Positions 1 to 8,025 of a DNA stretch of 16,410 nt are shown here, in pieces. Positions within the stretch are counted from its first letter, which is position 1; the number at the start of each line of letters is the position of its first letter. A program made the translations under genes and the position numbers. This DNA is from Bimuria novae-zelandiae CBS 107.79 (lineage: Eukaryota; Ascomycota; Dothideomycetes; Pleosporales; Didymosphaeriaceae), in assembly GCA_010015655.1 (NCBI GenBank), contig ML976719.1, forward strand, positions 426,249 to 442,658, written 5' to 3'. A model generated the notes under the pieces. That model saw only the letters and a program-made list of their open reading frames with translations, was not told the origin of the DNA and ran no database searches.

Positions 1-2
1 AG

Positions 3-1307
3 GATGGTAGCCGTGAATGGATATCGATCATCGCTTGCATATGCGCCGACGGATCTGCCCTAGATCCAGCTCTAATCTATCAGGCCACCTATACAGATAT
101 ATAATCAAGTTAGATAGAGGACCTTAACCCTCAACATTATTAAGTCTTTATTACCGTATTAGAATCTAGCTAAACGAATAATTAGATAGGCCTTGCATAG
201 CTTTAACAGGTGTTTAATCGCCTTATAAAGTTAAAAGCTAGACAATCATATCGACTATTAATCCTCGATAGCTATAGATCTCACGTTACTATGGATTTTA
301 TTGACTTTTGCGATCGTAATAAGATCCTATTAGCTATCTATCTATCACATTCGACCCATACGCTGCAGCCTCTAGATGTCTGCATGTTCAAGCCTCTATT
401 AATAGCATATTTAAACGAGCTATTAGCCTTCTTACAAGATAGCCTAGGAATAGCCTCTATTGCTAAAAGGGACTTCTTTAGCTTATTCTAGAAGACCTGG
501 GTTAGTACTATAAGGTAGCTATTAATACTCCGGGCCTTTAAGGCTACTAGCCTATTACCTTTACATCTAGAAGTTATCCTTAAGCGGTTTAATAACGATT
601 ACGTACCTAAGTAAGAATTATAAGAAAGCTTAATCTTAATACTTAGCGCATTAGATTAGAGGAAAATTAATAGGCTTCTAAAAGCTTATATTAATATAGG
701 GGCCAGTAATGTGGCTAAAAAGCTAAGTTAAACTATACACTTAATCTCTGCACGAGCACAGCTTGCAGAGCATAAAAATTAGGGCCTATAAAAGGCCCTA
801 ACTATCTAAAAGAAATGCTTAAAGCAAGGCAGGCCTCTGCCTTTTAATTAGCCTTATAAGGATTAAGGGGGATCTATTTTCGTGTTACCCTATCGCGTTT
901 AGCGGGCACGTAATTGTCTACACGAAAAAGATGCTAAAGTATAGCAATTATAGCTTTAAAAACGTAAGTAAGTAGAGGCACGTCAGGCTAGCTAGTAGCT
1001 TAAAATAAGGCTACTTTAGAAGAGGCGTGTTACTTAAGCAGCTGCTAGAGATGTACGCGTAAAATAGAGGGCTAATAAGGCTATAGAGCAACGCCTTAAG
1101 TAACAGGCCCGCAAGGCACAAAGTTAACTTTAAAAATAGATTAAAATATCTAAATTAGTAAATAAGAAGGCTTTAAAGACTTTTAGTAAGCCTACTAAGA
1201 AAAAATAGCCTTAGCGTGAGGCTATAAATATTAATAAGGCCTTACCTATTGCATCCGCCTCACAGTCGCGCAGAGGCCGAATCATCAGAACACCAAGTAG
1301 ATATTAA
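3..1307 (+). pseudogene. Element A transposase, C-terminal two thirds, RIP-degraded
   Basis: One frame runs from base 3 to TAA at 1305-1307 with many TAG/TAA stops. It encodes the end of a pogo/Fot1 transposase (DDE_1 type). The visible protein starts inside the catalytic core at DGSREW. It has the second catalytic Asp in LLILDSYRSHVTMDF (about 258-305) and the third in THTLQPLDVCMF (about 355-390), both intact. The longest stop-free stretch is 210-491. Downstream comes FFSLF, then a basic C-terminal tail rich in K, R and Q that ends in SQSRRGRIIRTPSRY before the stop. The N-terminal DNA-binding part and first Asp lie outside the window. The stops fit CAG, CAA or TGG codons turned into TAG/TAA. 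No product is expected. Confidence 0.88.
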
Positions 1308-1356
1308 TAATCTAAGTAGCTAGCAATTATCTACAGGCCTCAGAGACCCCAAATCC

Positions 1357-1389
1357 AGAAAATCTCGTGATAATATTAATTATAGGTGG
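1357..1389 (+). repeat. 3' subterminal block shared by elements A, B, C and D
   Basis: This 33-bp block lies between the transposase stop and the terminal repeat of A. Close copies occur in the same place on the minus strand in B (4559-4591) and C (1540-1572), and a more diverged copy occurs in D (12302-12334). It includes AATATTAAT and reads AGAAAATCTCGTGATA at its 5' side. I did not find it in E. It may be a 3' untranslated or processing signal, or a trace of shared ancestry or exchange between families whose tips now differ. Confidence 0.6.
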
Positions 1390-1427
1390 CTTAGTAGCTT
1401 TATGTTGCTGGCCGAGCGATCTTGTTA

Positions 1428-1472
1428 GGGTATTGCATTGACTGACATGTTGCACTAACTGCCGAGGCACAG
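1428..1472 (+). repeat. Terminal inverted repeat of A, right end
   Basis: This 45-bp terminus matches both ends of element B with a few transitions. It contains two copies of a 14-bp module (GTGTTGCAYTRACT type), the second starting 17 bp after the first, then GCCGAGGCACAG at the tip. The target TA follows at 1473-1474. Confidence 0.85.
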
Positions 1473-2335
1473 TAATGCCCGGATTCGGGTAATGCCCGCG
1501 CAACACCATAAACGCTCTATTAGAAATAAGGCTATAGAGCTACCCACGATTAATATTATCACGAGATTTTCTTATAGAGTAGTAAGTTAATAGCTGCGAT
1601 TTATTTGCACTATTTAAATCTATTTAGAAGCTTAATATCGCGACCGCTGCGTGTAGATTTGGTTAGGGCAGTAGATGCGCCCTCTGAGGCCTCCCCAACA
1701 TCTATAGCACTAATAACACGTTTTTGACGCTTTCTGCTCTGTAGAGATGGCTGAGAGGCCTTTCTCTTACCCTTTTGGGATAGTTATAGAGCTTTTTCTG
1801 CATCGCGGGCAGACTTTTGGGCAGCGCGCTAAGCTGCCTTTTTAGCTCTCTCCTTCTTCTTCGCCTTCTTAGCTGCCTCTCGCGCATCACGCTTTTCCTA
1901 CTATATTTTCTCCTTGTATAGCTTAGCTACCTTCTTTAGCTCTGCTATCTTTACTTTTTAAAGCTGCTACTACTTATCCTCTTGCTCCTTAATAGATTAA
2001 TAAACACGTGCCTCCCTTACCTTCCTTAGTAACTATAAGATAGCCCTACTATAATACTCCTAGCGCTATTAAAGATCTAGAGTCTTGCCCTTCTTTCTAC
2101 GCTTCTCCTTAGTAGATAGTGCCTGCTTAATCCCATCCATCTCATGTTTAAGTAGCTTATTTTAGATAGATAGGTGGTGGAGCGATTGACGAATCTTCTT
2201 TATATTTTAACTACTCTAATCCTTTACTACTAATTGTATAAGCCTATCCATCTTTCTCCAATCATGATCGCTAAGCCCTAATAAGGAGTTATCGCCTAAT
2301 TTTTGATCCTGGGTGAACCTATTAAAGATAGGATT

Positions 2336-2348
2336 AGGATTAGGTGGC
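2336..2348. repeat. Left copy of a 13-bp target-site duplication
   Basis: AGGATTAGGTGGC is identical to 3252-3264 and occurs once, uninterrupted apart from one base context, at the matching place in D (GTCAGGATTAGGTGGC, near 13100). In the transposase it encodes the PPNP region. Confidence 0.75.
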
Positions 2349-2642
2349 TTAGTTAGTTGGTTAGTTAGTATTCATTTTTCGTCTAGTTAATAGGGATTAA
2401 GTCCACCATCTTGCCTCCCGAAGGGCATATACGACGTGCTAAGCTATAGAATTATAGTACTAACGCACTACCTTAGAAAGCATTTCTTACCTGCGCGGGT
2501 ATTGCTACCATGTTAAGCTATAGCTCCCCTTTCTGTTGGGGAGACTAAGCAGTGTATGTACTTTAGGGTGGATCCCTTGTGTGTGTTTAGAGGCAGTTTA
2601 GTGCTGTGAGAAGAAAGAAAAGGAAAGAGTAAATAGGTGTGG

Positions 2643-2717
2643 AGAGCTGGTGCTCTGTCGAATCGGAGCCGTGGCTCTGCGCGAGGAGAGCCTTTGTACC
2701 AGGCTTGGCGATGCCTG
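2643..2717. repeat. Structured module, copy 1, inside the insertion
   Basis: Three short hairpins lie in a row: AGAGC/GCTCT (2643-2656, 4-base loop), GGCTCT/AGAGCC (2673-2692, 8-base loop) and CAGGC/GCCTG (2700-2717, 8-base loop). A diverged copy lies about 250 bp downstream at 2896-2969. This could be a folded RNA domain of a non-autonomous retroelement, but that is inference. Confidence 0.5.
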
Positions 2718-2895
2718 TGTCGAAGGAGATAGGTGTAGTAGGAAGGCAGAGCTAGGCCTGTCCTTCTTCTTTATCCCTAAGAGTCGTATAATATAAGGCT
2801 AGGCTGGCTGCCTTGTTTGCGTGTTGTGTTAGGTCAGGGACGCTGATAGTTGGTCTTTAGAGAGCTGCGGGCAGCTCTCGTTGTTGTAGGTATTA

Positions 2896-2969
2896 AGAGC
2901 TAGTGCTCTATTAAATCGTGCCATAGCTCTTCGCATGGAGAGCCTTTGTATTTAGGCCTAGCAGGTGCC
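2896..2969. repeat. Structured module, copy 2, inside the insertion
   Basis: This is a diverged direct repeat of 2643-2717. The first hairpin is kept perfectly (AGAGC, loop TAGT, GCTCT at 2896-2909). The second has five pairs (GCTCT 2926-2930 with AGAGC 2939-2943), and its outer G has become A. The third is weak. GGAGAGCCTTTGTA is shared by both copies. Just upstream is a separate 9-bp stem, GAGAGCTGC/GCAGCTCTC, at 2860-2879. Confidence 0.5.
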
Positions 2970-3251
2970 CATATCTTGCAAAAGTAAGGAGTGTCACGAC
3001 TATCTCCTTATCTTAGCTATGGTTATGGCCTTTAACTAAACGTGAAAATCTGAGTGGCGCATAGGCCATTTTAAAAAGATTTCAGCTCACTAGGGAGCTA
3101 AAAGACAAAATAGGGCAGCGCGCCTGCCACAACGCCTGCAGCTAAAAGAGGACGCTAGAAAACAGATTTACGAAGGCATTTAAGTCGTGTTTTAACGAAA
3201 AATCAATGGATATCGACCTTTCGATGACCTGGAAAAGTTGATGTTTAGTGT

Positions 3252-3264
3252 AGGATTAGGTGGC
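3252..3264. repeat. Right copy of a 13-bp target-site duplication
   Basis: This 13-mer is identical to 2336-2348. The sequence after it (GATATACCTGTGGC) continues exactly as in D, which fixes the right edge of the insertion. Confidence 0.75.
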
Positions 3265-4423
3265 GATATACCTGTGGCTCTAAAAGAGCTAAGGATAGTT
3301 AATTCCTTAAAGGAGGCCTTCCACGCATTCCAGAATAGGGGGAAAGAAGTCGTCTTTAGTAATAGAAGCTAGGCCCTAGCTTTTATAAAGGTATCTTAAT
3401 AGCTCTGCTAAGTAGGCTATTAATAGAGGCTTAAACATTATAACGTTAAGTAGCTAAAGCGTATGAGTTAAATAAGAAGGCAGAATAGTAAGCAGGATTT
3501 TATTTTAATTATAGTAGTTAATAAAGTCTATAGTAACATAAGATCCGTGGCTGTCTATAATTAAAAGTTAATATAATCGTTAAGTCTTCTCTTTTATACA
3601 GCGATTAAACACCTACTTAAGCTAAGCAAGCCCGATATCATTGTTCGTCTAGCCAGAGGGTGATAAGGTGATAAAGACTTCATAATATTCTGCCTTAATA
3701 TCCTCTACCCAGCTTGATTAGATGCCCTTGTTGACAGCCTTATAGATGAGGCTTGGCGGCAGAGCTGATCCATCAGCGCAGATACATGCCAGGAGCGTGA
3801 TCCATGCGCGATTGCCATCTTAGAGTGATGCCCTAACTTCCTTCTTCTCCCACATTTGTCTGCTGAATATCCTCTTTAATCTACTAACGATACTAATCAG
3901 GCAGCCTTTCTTATCTATATTATAGATATAACGAGGATTTATATAATATTAATCTATCTTGCTGTGTAGAAGGTTGAAAAAGAGGCGATATTTATCCACT
4001 AAATTAGCTTTGTGGCGATTACTGTCCATGCCAACTGCCTATTATAAGATAAGATAAATGCTGTGTCGGTTAATAAAGCGCGTAACCTAGCTTTCGCTAA
4101 CTAGCTCCTTTACTATCGTAGAGGCGAAGTTCTGTATTATCTCTCTAGTAGGAGGCATATGTCTCTCTATAAGTCTTTTAATATATTAAACAAGCTCCTC
4201 CTCTTGCTATGGGGTAAGTTTCTGCTAGTTAATGTTCTTGACCTGTCGAGGGCGCGTTACTCCCTAATGCCTTCGGCCCAACGTAGATCGCTCAAGTCCA
4301 CGCCTAGTAGCCACTTCTGTATATGAAAAATCTTCTCCTGGCTCTCGCGATTCGATTTCATCAATCGCATCCTGATACGGATCCATATTGGTGGAGTTAT
4401 CGCGTGCTGAAGTTAGGGTGTTT

Positions 4424-4473
4424 GGTGCTGCGCGGGCATTACGCGAATCCGGGCATTACGCGCACGGACACGG
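4424..4473 (-). repeat. Terminal inverted repeat of C, transposase 5' side
   Basis: It reads inward to outward GGTGCTGCGC, then two GGGCATTACGCG modules starting at 4434 and 4451 (17 bp apart), then the tip CACGGACACGG before TA at 4474-4475. The left partner is the partial copy at 1475-1507. The tip CACGGACACG is shared with D and E, while the modules are specific to C. Confidence 0.85.
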
Positions 4474-4475
4474 TA

Positions 4476-4520
4476 CTGTGCCTCGGCAGTCAGTGCAACA
4501 CGTTAGTCAATGCAACACCC
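4476..4520. repeat. Terminal inverted repeat of B, left
   Basis: This end pairs with 6557-6601. Two modules, AGTCAGTGCAACAC at 4488 and AGTCAATGCAACAC at 4505, start 17 bp apart. TA at 4474-4475 precedes the tip. Confidence 0.88.
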
Positions 4521-4640
4521 CAACAAGATCGCTCGGCCAGCAACATGAAGCTGCTAAGCCACCCACAATTAATATTATCACGAGATTTTCTGGATTTGGG
4601 GTCTCTAAGGCCTGTAGATAATTGCTAGCTACTTAGATTA

Positions 4641-6512
4641 TTAATATCTACTTAGTGTTCTAATAATTCGGCCTCTGCGCGACTGTGAGGCAGATGCAAC
4701 AGATAAGGCCTTATTAACATCTATAGCCTCACGCTAAGGCTGTTTTTTCTTAGTAGGCTTACTAGGAGGCTTTAAAGCCTTCTTATTTACTAATTTAGAT
4801 ATTTTAATTTATTTTTAAAGTTAACTTTATGCCTTATAGGCCTATTGCTTAAGGCGTTACTTTATAGCTTTATTAGCCCTCTGCTTTGCGCGTGTATCTC
4901 TAGTAGCTACTTAAGTAATACGCCTCTCTTAGAGTAGCTTTATTTTAAGCTACTAGCTAGCCTAACGTGCCTTTACTTACTTATATTTTTAAAGCTATAG
5001 TTACTGCGCTTTAGTATCTTTTTCGTGTAGACGATTACGTGCCCGCTAAACGCGATAGGGTAACACGAAAATAGATCCCCCTTAGTCCTTATAAGGCTAA
5101 TTAAAAGGTAGAGGCCTACCTTGCTTTAAGCGTTTCTTTTAGATAGTTAGGGCCTTTTATAGGCTTTAATTTTCATGCTCTGCAAGCTGTGCTCGTGCAG
5201 AGATTAAGTGTATAGTTCGACTTAGCTTTTTAGCCACATTATTAGCCCCTACATTAATATAAGCTTTTAGAAGCCTATTAATTTTCCTCTAATCTAATGC
5301 GCTAAGTACTAAGATTAAGCTTTCTTATAATTCTTGCTTAGGTACGTAATTATTATTAAACTACTTAAGGATAACTTCTAGATGTAGAGGTAATAGGCTA
5401 GTAGCCTTAAAGGCCCGGAGTATTAATAGCTACCTTATAGTACTAACCCAGACTTTCTAGAATAAGCTAAAGAAGTCCCTTTTAGTAATAGAGGCTATTC
5501 CTAGGCTATCTTGTAAGAAGGCTAATAGCTTGTTTAAATATACTATTAATAGAGGCTTAAACATGCAGACATCTAGAGGCTGCAGCGTATAGGTTAAATG
5601 TAGTAGATAGATAGCTAACAGGATCTTATTACGATCGCAAAAGTCGATAAAATCTATAGTAACGTAAGATCTATGGCTATCGAGGATTAATAGTCAATAT
5701 AATCGTCCAGCTTTTAACTTTATAAGGCGATTAAACACCTGTTAAAGCCATGCAAGGCCTATCTGATTATTCGTCTAGTTAGATTCTAATATAGTAATAA
5801 AGACTTAATAATATTAAAGGTTAAGGTCCTCTATCCAACTTAATTGTATATCTGTAGAGGTGGCCTAATAGATTAGAGCTGGATCTAGGGCAGATCCGTC
5901 GGCGCATATGCAAGCGATAATCAATATCCATTCACGGCTATTATCCTAAATAGCTTGCCTTACTACCTTGCTCTCGTACAGAGGTCTATCAAAGATCCTC
6001 TTTAAGCGGGAGGTGATGCCGAGCAGGCAGCCTTTTTCGTCCATATTATATATATACTAAGTCTCGATCTAATACTGGCCAATCTTTTGCTGTAGAAGCT
6101 GAAAGTAGTCCTTATATTTGCCTAGGGAATTAGCTTTATAGCGATTGCTGTCGATGCCGGTCGTCTATCGTGATATTAAGGATTCAGGGTGGCGCCTCAC
6201 AAAGCGATTAACCTATAATAAGCTAACCTCCTTTTTAGCTATAGTAGAGACAAAGCTTTGTATCATTTGCCGTGTAGGAGGAAGGCCACGTTTAGTAAGG
6301 CCTTTAATATATCGTAGGAGCTCTAATTCTTGCTATAGGCTAAGATTTTAACGTGTAGAGTTAGTATCTACACGCGCCTGCGTGACGCCTTAGTGCCAGC
6401 GCGTTAATATAGAAAGTGCAACACTATATTCTTTTGCAATTTTTCTATATAAAAAAGATACTCCTGGCTCTTGCAATTCGATTGCTGTAATTACTACCTT
6501 AATTAGATCCAT
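4641..6512 (-). pseudogene. Element B transposase (pogo/Fot1 type), full length but RIP-degraded
   Basis: A single frame runs from ATG (6512-6510) to TAA (4643-4641), equivalent to 623 residues, with many TAG/TAA stops and no net indel. The order is: N-terminal helix-turn-helix (MDLIKVVITAIELQEPGVSF, then YRKIAKEYSV), a CENP-B/Tc5-like segment (RGLPPTRQMIQSFVSTIAKK), then the DDE core. YNMDEKGCLLGI has the first Asp and Glu, LLILDSHRSYVT the second Asp and LQPLDVCMF the third, all kept. A basic K/R/Q-rich tail follows, with SQSRRGRIIRTLSRY just before the stop. The native protein would cut and paste its own element at TA. Stops make that impossible here. The same protein family is seen in A and, more distantly, C, D and E. 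Confidence 0.9.
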
Positions 6513-6556
6513 ATTAGTGGGGATGCGGCGCGTGAAAGTTAGTACGTTACATAGTA

Positions 6557-6601
6557 GGGTGTTACATTAACTAACGTGTTGCACTAACTGCCGAGGCACG
6601 G
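6557..6601. repeat. Terminal inverted repeat of B, right
   Basis: This end pairs with 4476-4520. Several C-to-T type differences, such as GTGTTACATTAACT for GTGTTGCATTGACT, mark the RIP damage. TA at 6602-6603 follows and serves as the left TA of F as well. Confidence 0.88.
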
Positions 6602-6603
6602 TA

Positions 6604-6626
6604 TGCAAAATACCGTCCCGACCCAC
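6604..6626. repeat. Terminal inverted repeat of F, left
   Basis: The 23-mer begins TGCAAAATACCGTCCC and is the exact reverse complement of 10067-10089. The tip touches TA at 6602-6603. Confidence 0.9.
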
Positions 6627-6747
6627 TCTAGGCGCTTATTAGGTAAGCGCCTCCCCGCTTTCATCGCCGTATATACTAAATTATACTACAGACAATATAA
6701 TTAAAGAAATTACACTAACTTTTCTTGTTGCCAGGGTACTGTAAGGT

Positions 6748-7734
6748 ATGCCGCATGATCTAGGGAGGCCTATAGGGCACTAACTATAGCCCTTACTAGC
6801 GTAGGCAATCGTTAAGCGCATAAAGGTAAGGCAAAATAACTATAAGATTTATATATCTCTTAGAGTTAACCCTAAAAGTGTATAAAAATATTAACTTAAC
6901 TTAAAAGCGTATAGCTAAGCGTACCCGCCGCGATGCGTAAGGCTCGGGAGACTATCGTCGCTACAGTAATACCATAAGGACGCGCTGCTAGAGCTCCTAC
7001 GGGGCAAGCCTACGGCGTATATCGATGAAATGCAGGCCTTCTTGTTCGATAAATTCGACATAGAAACGTCGGCGGCCACTATCACGAGAGCTCTCGCTGG
7101 CATGAGGTAGAGTCAAAAAGCTACGTTAAAAGCTACCGCCAAACGCTATAAAGGTCTCCGTTAGGTGTTCCGCGCGCGCTGCCAACAGATATATAAACTA
7201 GAGCAGATTATCTACCTTAATAAGAGCGCTTGCAATAAGAGAACTGGCGATAGAAAGTACGCCTGTTTAGCCATAAACATGCCGGCAAACGTGAAATACT
7301 TAGCGCGACGCTTGGAGAGGTGGTGCTTACTCCCTACCATGGATAAGGATGGCTACGTCGATTATATAATATACCAAGGAGCGATCACCGCAGAACTAAT
7401 AGAGGAGTTTCTGGCAAACAAAGTACTCTCCCATTGTAATCCTTGGCCAGGAAATCGATTAATAATAGTCCTTAATAACGCCTCTATCCATAGGTCAGAA
7501 AATCTTATTACATTGTGCGCAGAGGCGGGCGTTGTGCTTGAATACTTGCCACCATACTCGCCAGATTTCAACCTAATTAAGCAGACCTTTAAGGTGCTAA
7601 AAAACTAGATAAGAAGGTATTACGAACACGCTTATATTTATAAGGATTTCGCCTACTTTTTAGAGGAAGTAGTATAGAGCGTTTGCTATAATAAGTTAGT
7701 ATCCGCGCGAGGTTTTTTTAAGTTCTATAGATAG
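6748..7734 (+). pseudogene. Element F transposase (Tc1/IS630, DDE_3 type), RIP-degraded
   Basis: One frame from ATG 6748 to TAG 7732-7734 encodes about 330 residues with scattered TAG/TAA stops. A helix-turn-helix region with SLRVNPKSV (about 6856-6882) is followed by QYHKDALLELLRGKP-like and AYIDEMQAFLFDKFDIETSA stretches (one Q is now a stop), then the DDE_3 core. The longest open part is 7165-7608. All three catalytic positions are changed: YLNKSACN (N at 7219-7221, expected YLDES), IIVLNNASIH (N at 7474-7476, expected LDNASIH) and PPYSPDFNLIK (K at 7579-7581, expected NPIE). Each fits TpG to TpA. The protein ends near ARGFFKFYR. The expected residues come from family knowledge. Confidence 0.88.
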
Positions 7735-8025
7735 GTGCTATAGGTGCTGGGCGCGGCGCAACACTATAGAGTTAGTATCTGCAACGATATCGCGGAGGTG
7801 GCCAAACCTCACCCGCTATCGTTTAAAAAAATAACTTAATAGCTATATAAGGTGTAACTAATGTCGCTAAATTAATTGCCGTTATCCGTTTTGCGATAGT
7901 AGTTATAGTAGAGGAGTTATAGTAAGAGAGGCGTCGGCGGCGTTAATAAAGTATAGTGTTTTAGGTAGGTTTTAAAGCCTTTATAAGTAACTTAATTACT
8001 AGGCAGGCGCGTACTTAGTTAAATT
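7735..8025. other. Intergenic part of F between the two converging pseudogenes
   Basis: About 290 bp of TpA-rich DNA between the ends of the two converging genes. I see no ORF, repeat or structure with confidence. It would have held both 3' ends. Confidence 0.5.

Larger units (their letters stand above)
1..1472 (+). mobile_element. Element A: Fot1/pogo-like DNA transposon, right portion
   Basis: This is the right part of a transposon whose left part lies before the window. It ends in a 45-bp terminal repeat (1428-1472) followed by TA at 1473-1474. The inverted copy of that repeat bounds element B at both ends. A matches the minus strand of 4476-5947 along its whole visible length, and both stretches are exactly 1472 bp, so there is no net indel between the copies. 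Nearly all differences I noticed are transitions at CpA/TpG/TpA sites, as expected of RIP. A looks less damaged than B. Fot1/pogo elements belong to the Tc1/mariner superfamily and insert at TA. Confidence 0.88.
2349..3264 (-). mobile_element. Non-coding insertion in C with 13-bp direct repeats, SINE/LINE-like
   Basis: Comparison with D (around 13100-13115) shows that 916 bp is extra in C. The extra DNA lies between two copies of the 13-mer AGGATTAGGTGGC (2336-2348 and 3252-3264), which looks like a target-site duplication. At the 2349 side it begins with TTAGTTAGTTGGTTAGTTAG, so on the minus strand it would end in a (CTAA)n-like tail. A variable-length duplication plus a simple-repeat tail suggests target-primed reverse transcription, as for SINEs or truncated LINEs. 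No ORF of useful length is present. CpA and TpG remain common, especially at 2520-2990, so RIP is weak here compared with C. It could instead be an unrelated single-copy insertion. The minus strand is inferred from the tail. Confidence 0.65.
1601..4386 (-). pseudogene. Element C transposase (pogo/Fot1 type), RIP-degraded and split by an insertion
   Basis: The start ATG is at 4386-4384 (MDPYQDAIDEIESREPGED). The N-terminal part has a psq-like helix-turn-helix, then a CENP-B/Tc5-like DNA-binding segment marked by PPTREIIQNFASTIV. The DDE core follows: YNIDKKGCLISI keeps the first Asp and LLIIDSHGSYVT the second. The third site reads L-stop-LLNV, so LQPLDV has become a stop, P to L and D to N (AAC at 3447-3445, minus strand). 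These changes are of the CpA/TpG to TpA type. The protein continues through DDFFPLFWNAWKASF to TGISPPNP, where the insertion breaks it and shifts the frame. The basic tail resumes below 2336 and ends near 1601-1612. The frame is otherwise free of indels where I followed it. Confidence 0.85.
1475..4473 (-). mobile_element. Element C: Fot1/pogo-like transposon carrying a 0.9 kb insertion
   Basis: C is related to D: the order of sequence blocks is the same and the frames align closely. The right terminal repeat (4424-4473) is complete and followed by TA. The left one (1475-1507) lacks its outer 15 bp or so, because A sits at a TA inside it; the missing tip is expected on the far side of A. Without the insertion at 2349-3264, C is about 2.08 kb, close to D and E (2.11 kb each). 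The shared architecture and a one-frame transposase support a once complete element. Confidence 0.85.
4476..6601 (-). mobile_element. Element B: complete Fot1/pogo-like transposon, same family as A
   Basis: B is 2126 bp and bounded by 45-bp terminal inverted repeats (4476-4520 and 6557-6601) that differ only by a few transitions. TA flanks both ends (4474-4475 and 6602-6603). The left TA is also the flank of C, and the right TA is also the flank of F. The outer 1472 bp next to C is an inverted copy of A. The size, TIR length and TA target fit the Fot1/pogo group. The frame is degraded only by point changes, so the element was whole when RIP acted on it. Confidence 0.9.

Noticed and set aside
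1327..1509. 60-codon minus-strand ORF
   Set aside because: It covers the 3' non-coding part and terminal repeat of A and crosses into C; no coding character. The similar plus-strand ORFs at 4323-4628 and 4388-4621 read the B/C tips.
1702..1890. Minus-strand ORF with an arginine-rich start
   Set aside because: It is out of frame with the C transposase tail; the real frame there gives the K/A-rich tail seen in D.
2349..2370. TTAG-type repeats as a telomeric tract
   Set aside because: The unit is 4 bp (TTAG/TTGG), not the usual fungal TTAGGG, there are only about five units, and the tract is internal at an insertion edge.
6145..6351. 68-codon plus-strand ORF
   Set aside because: It is antisense to the N-terminal half of the B transposase, which has a continuous domain order on the minus strand.
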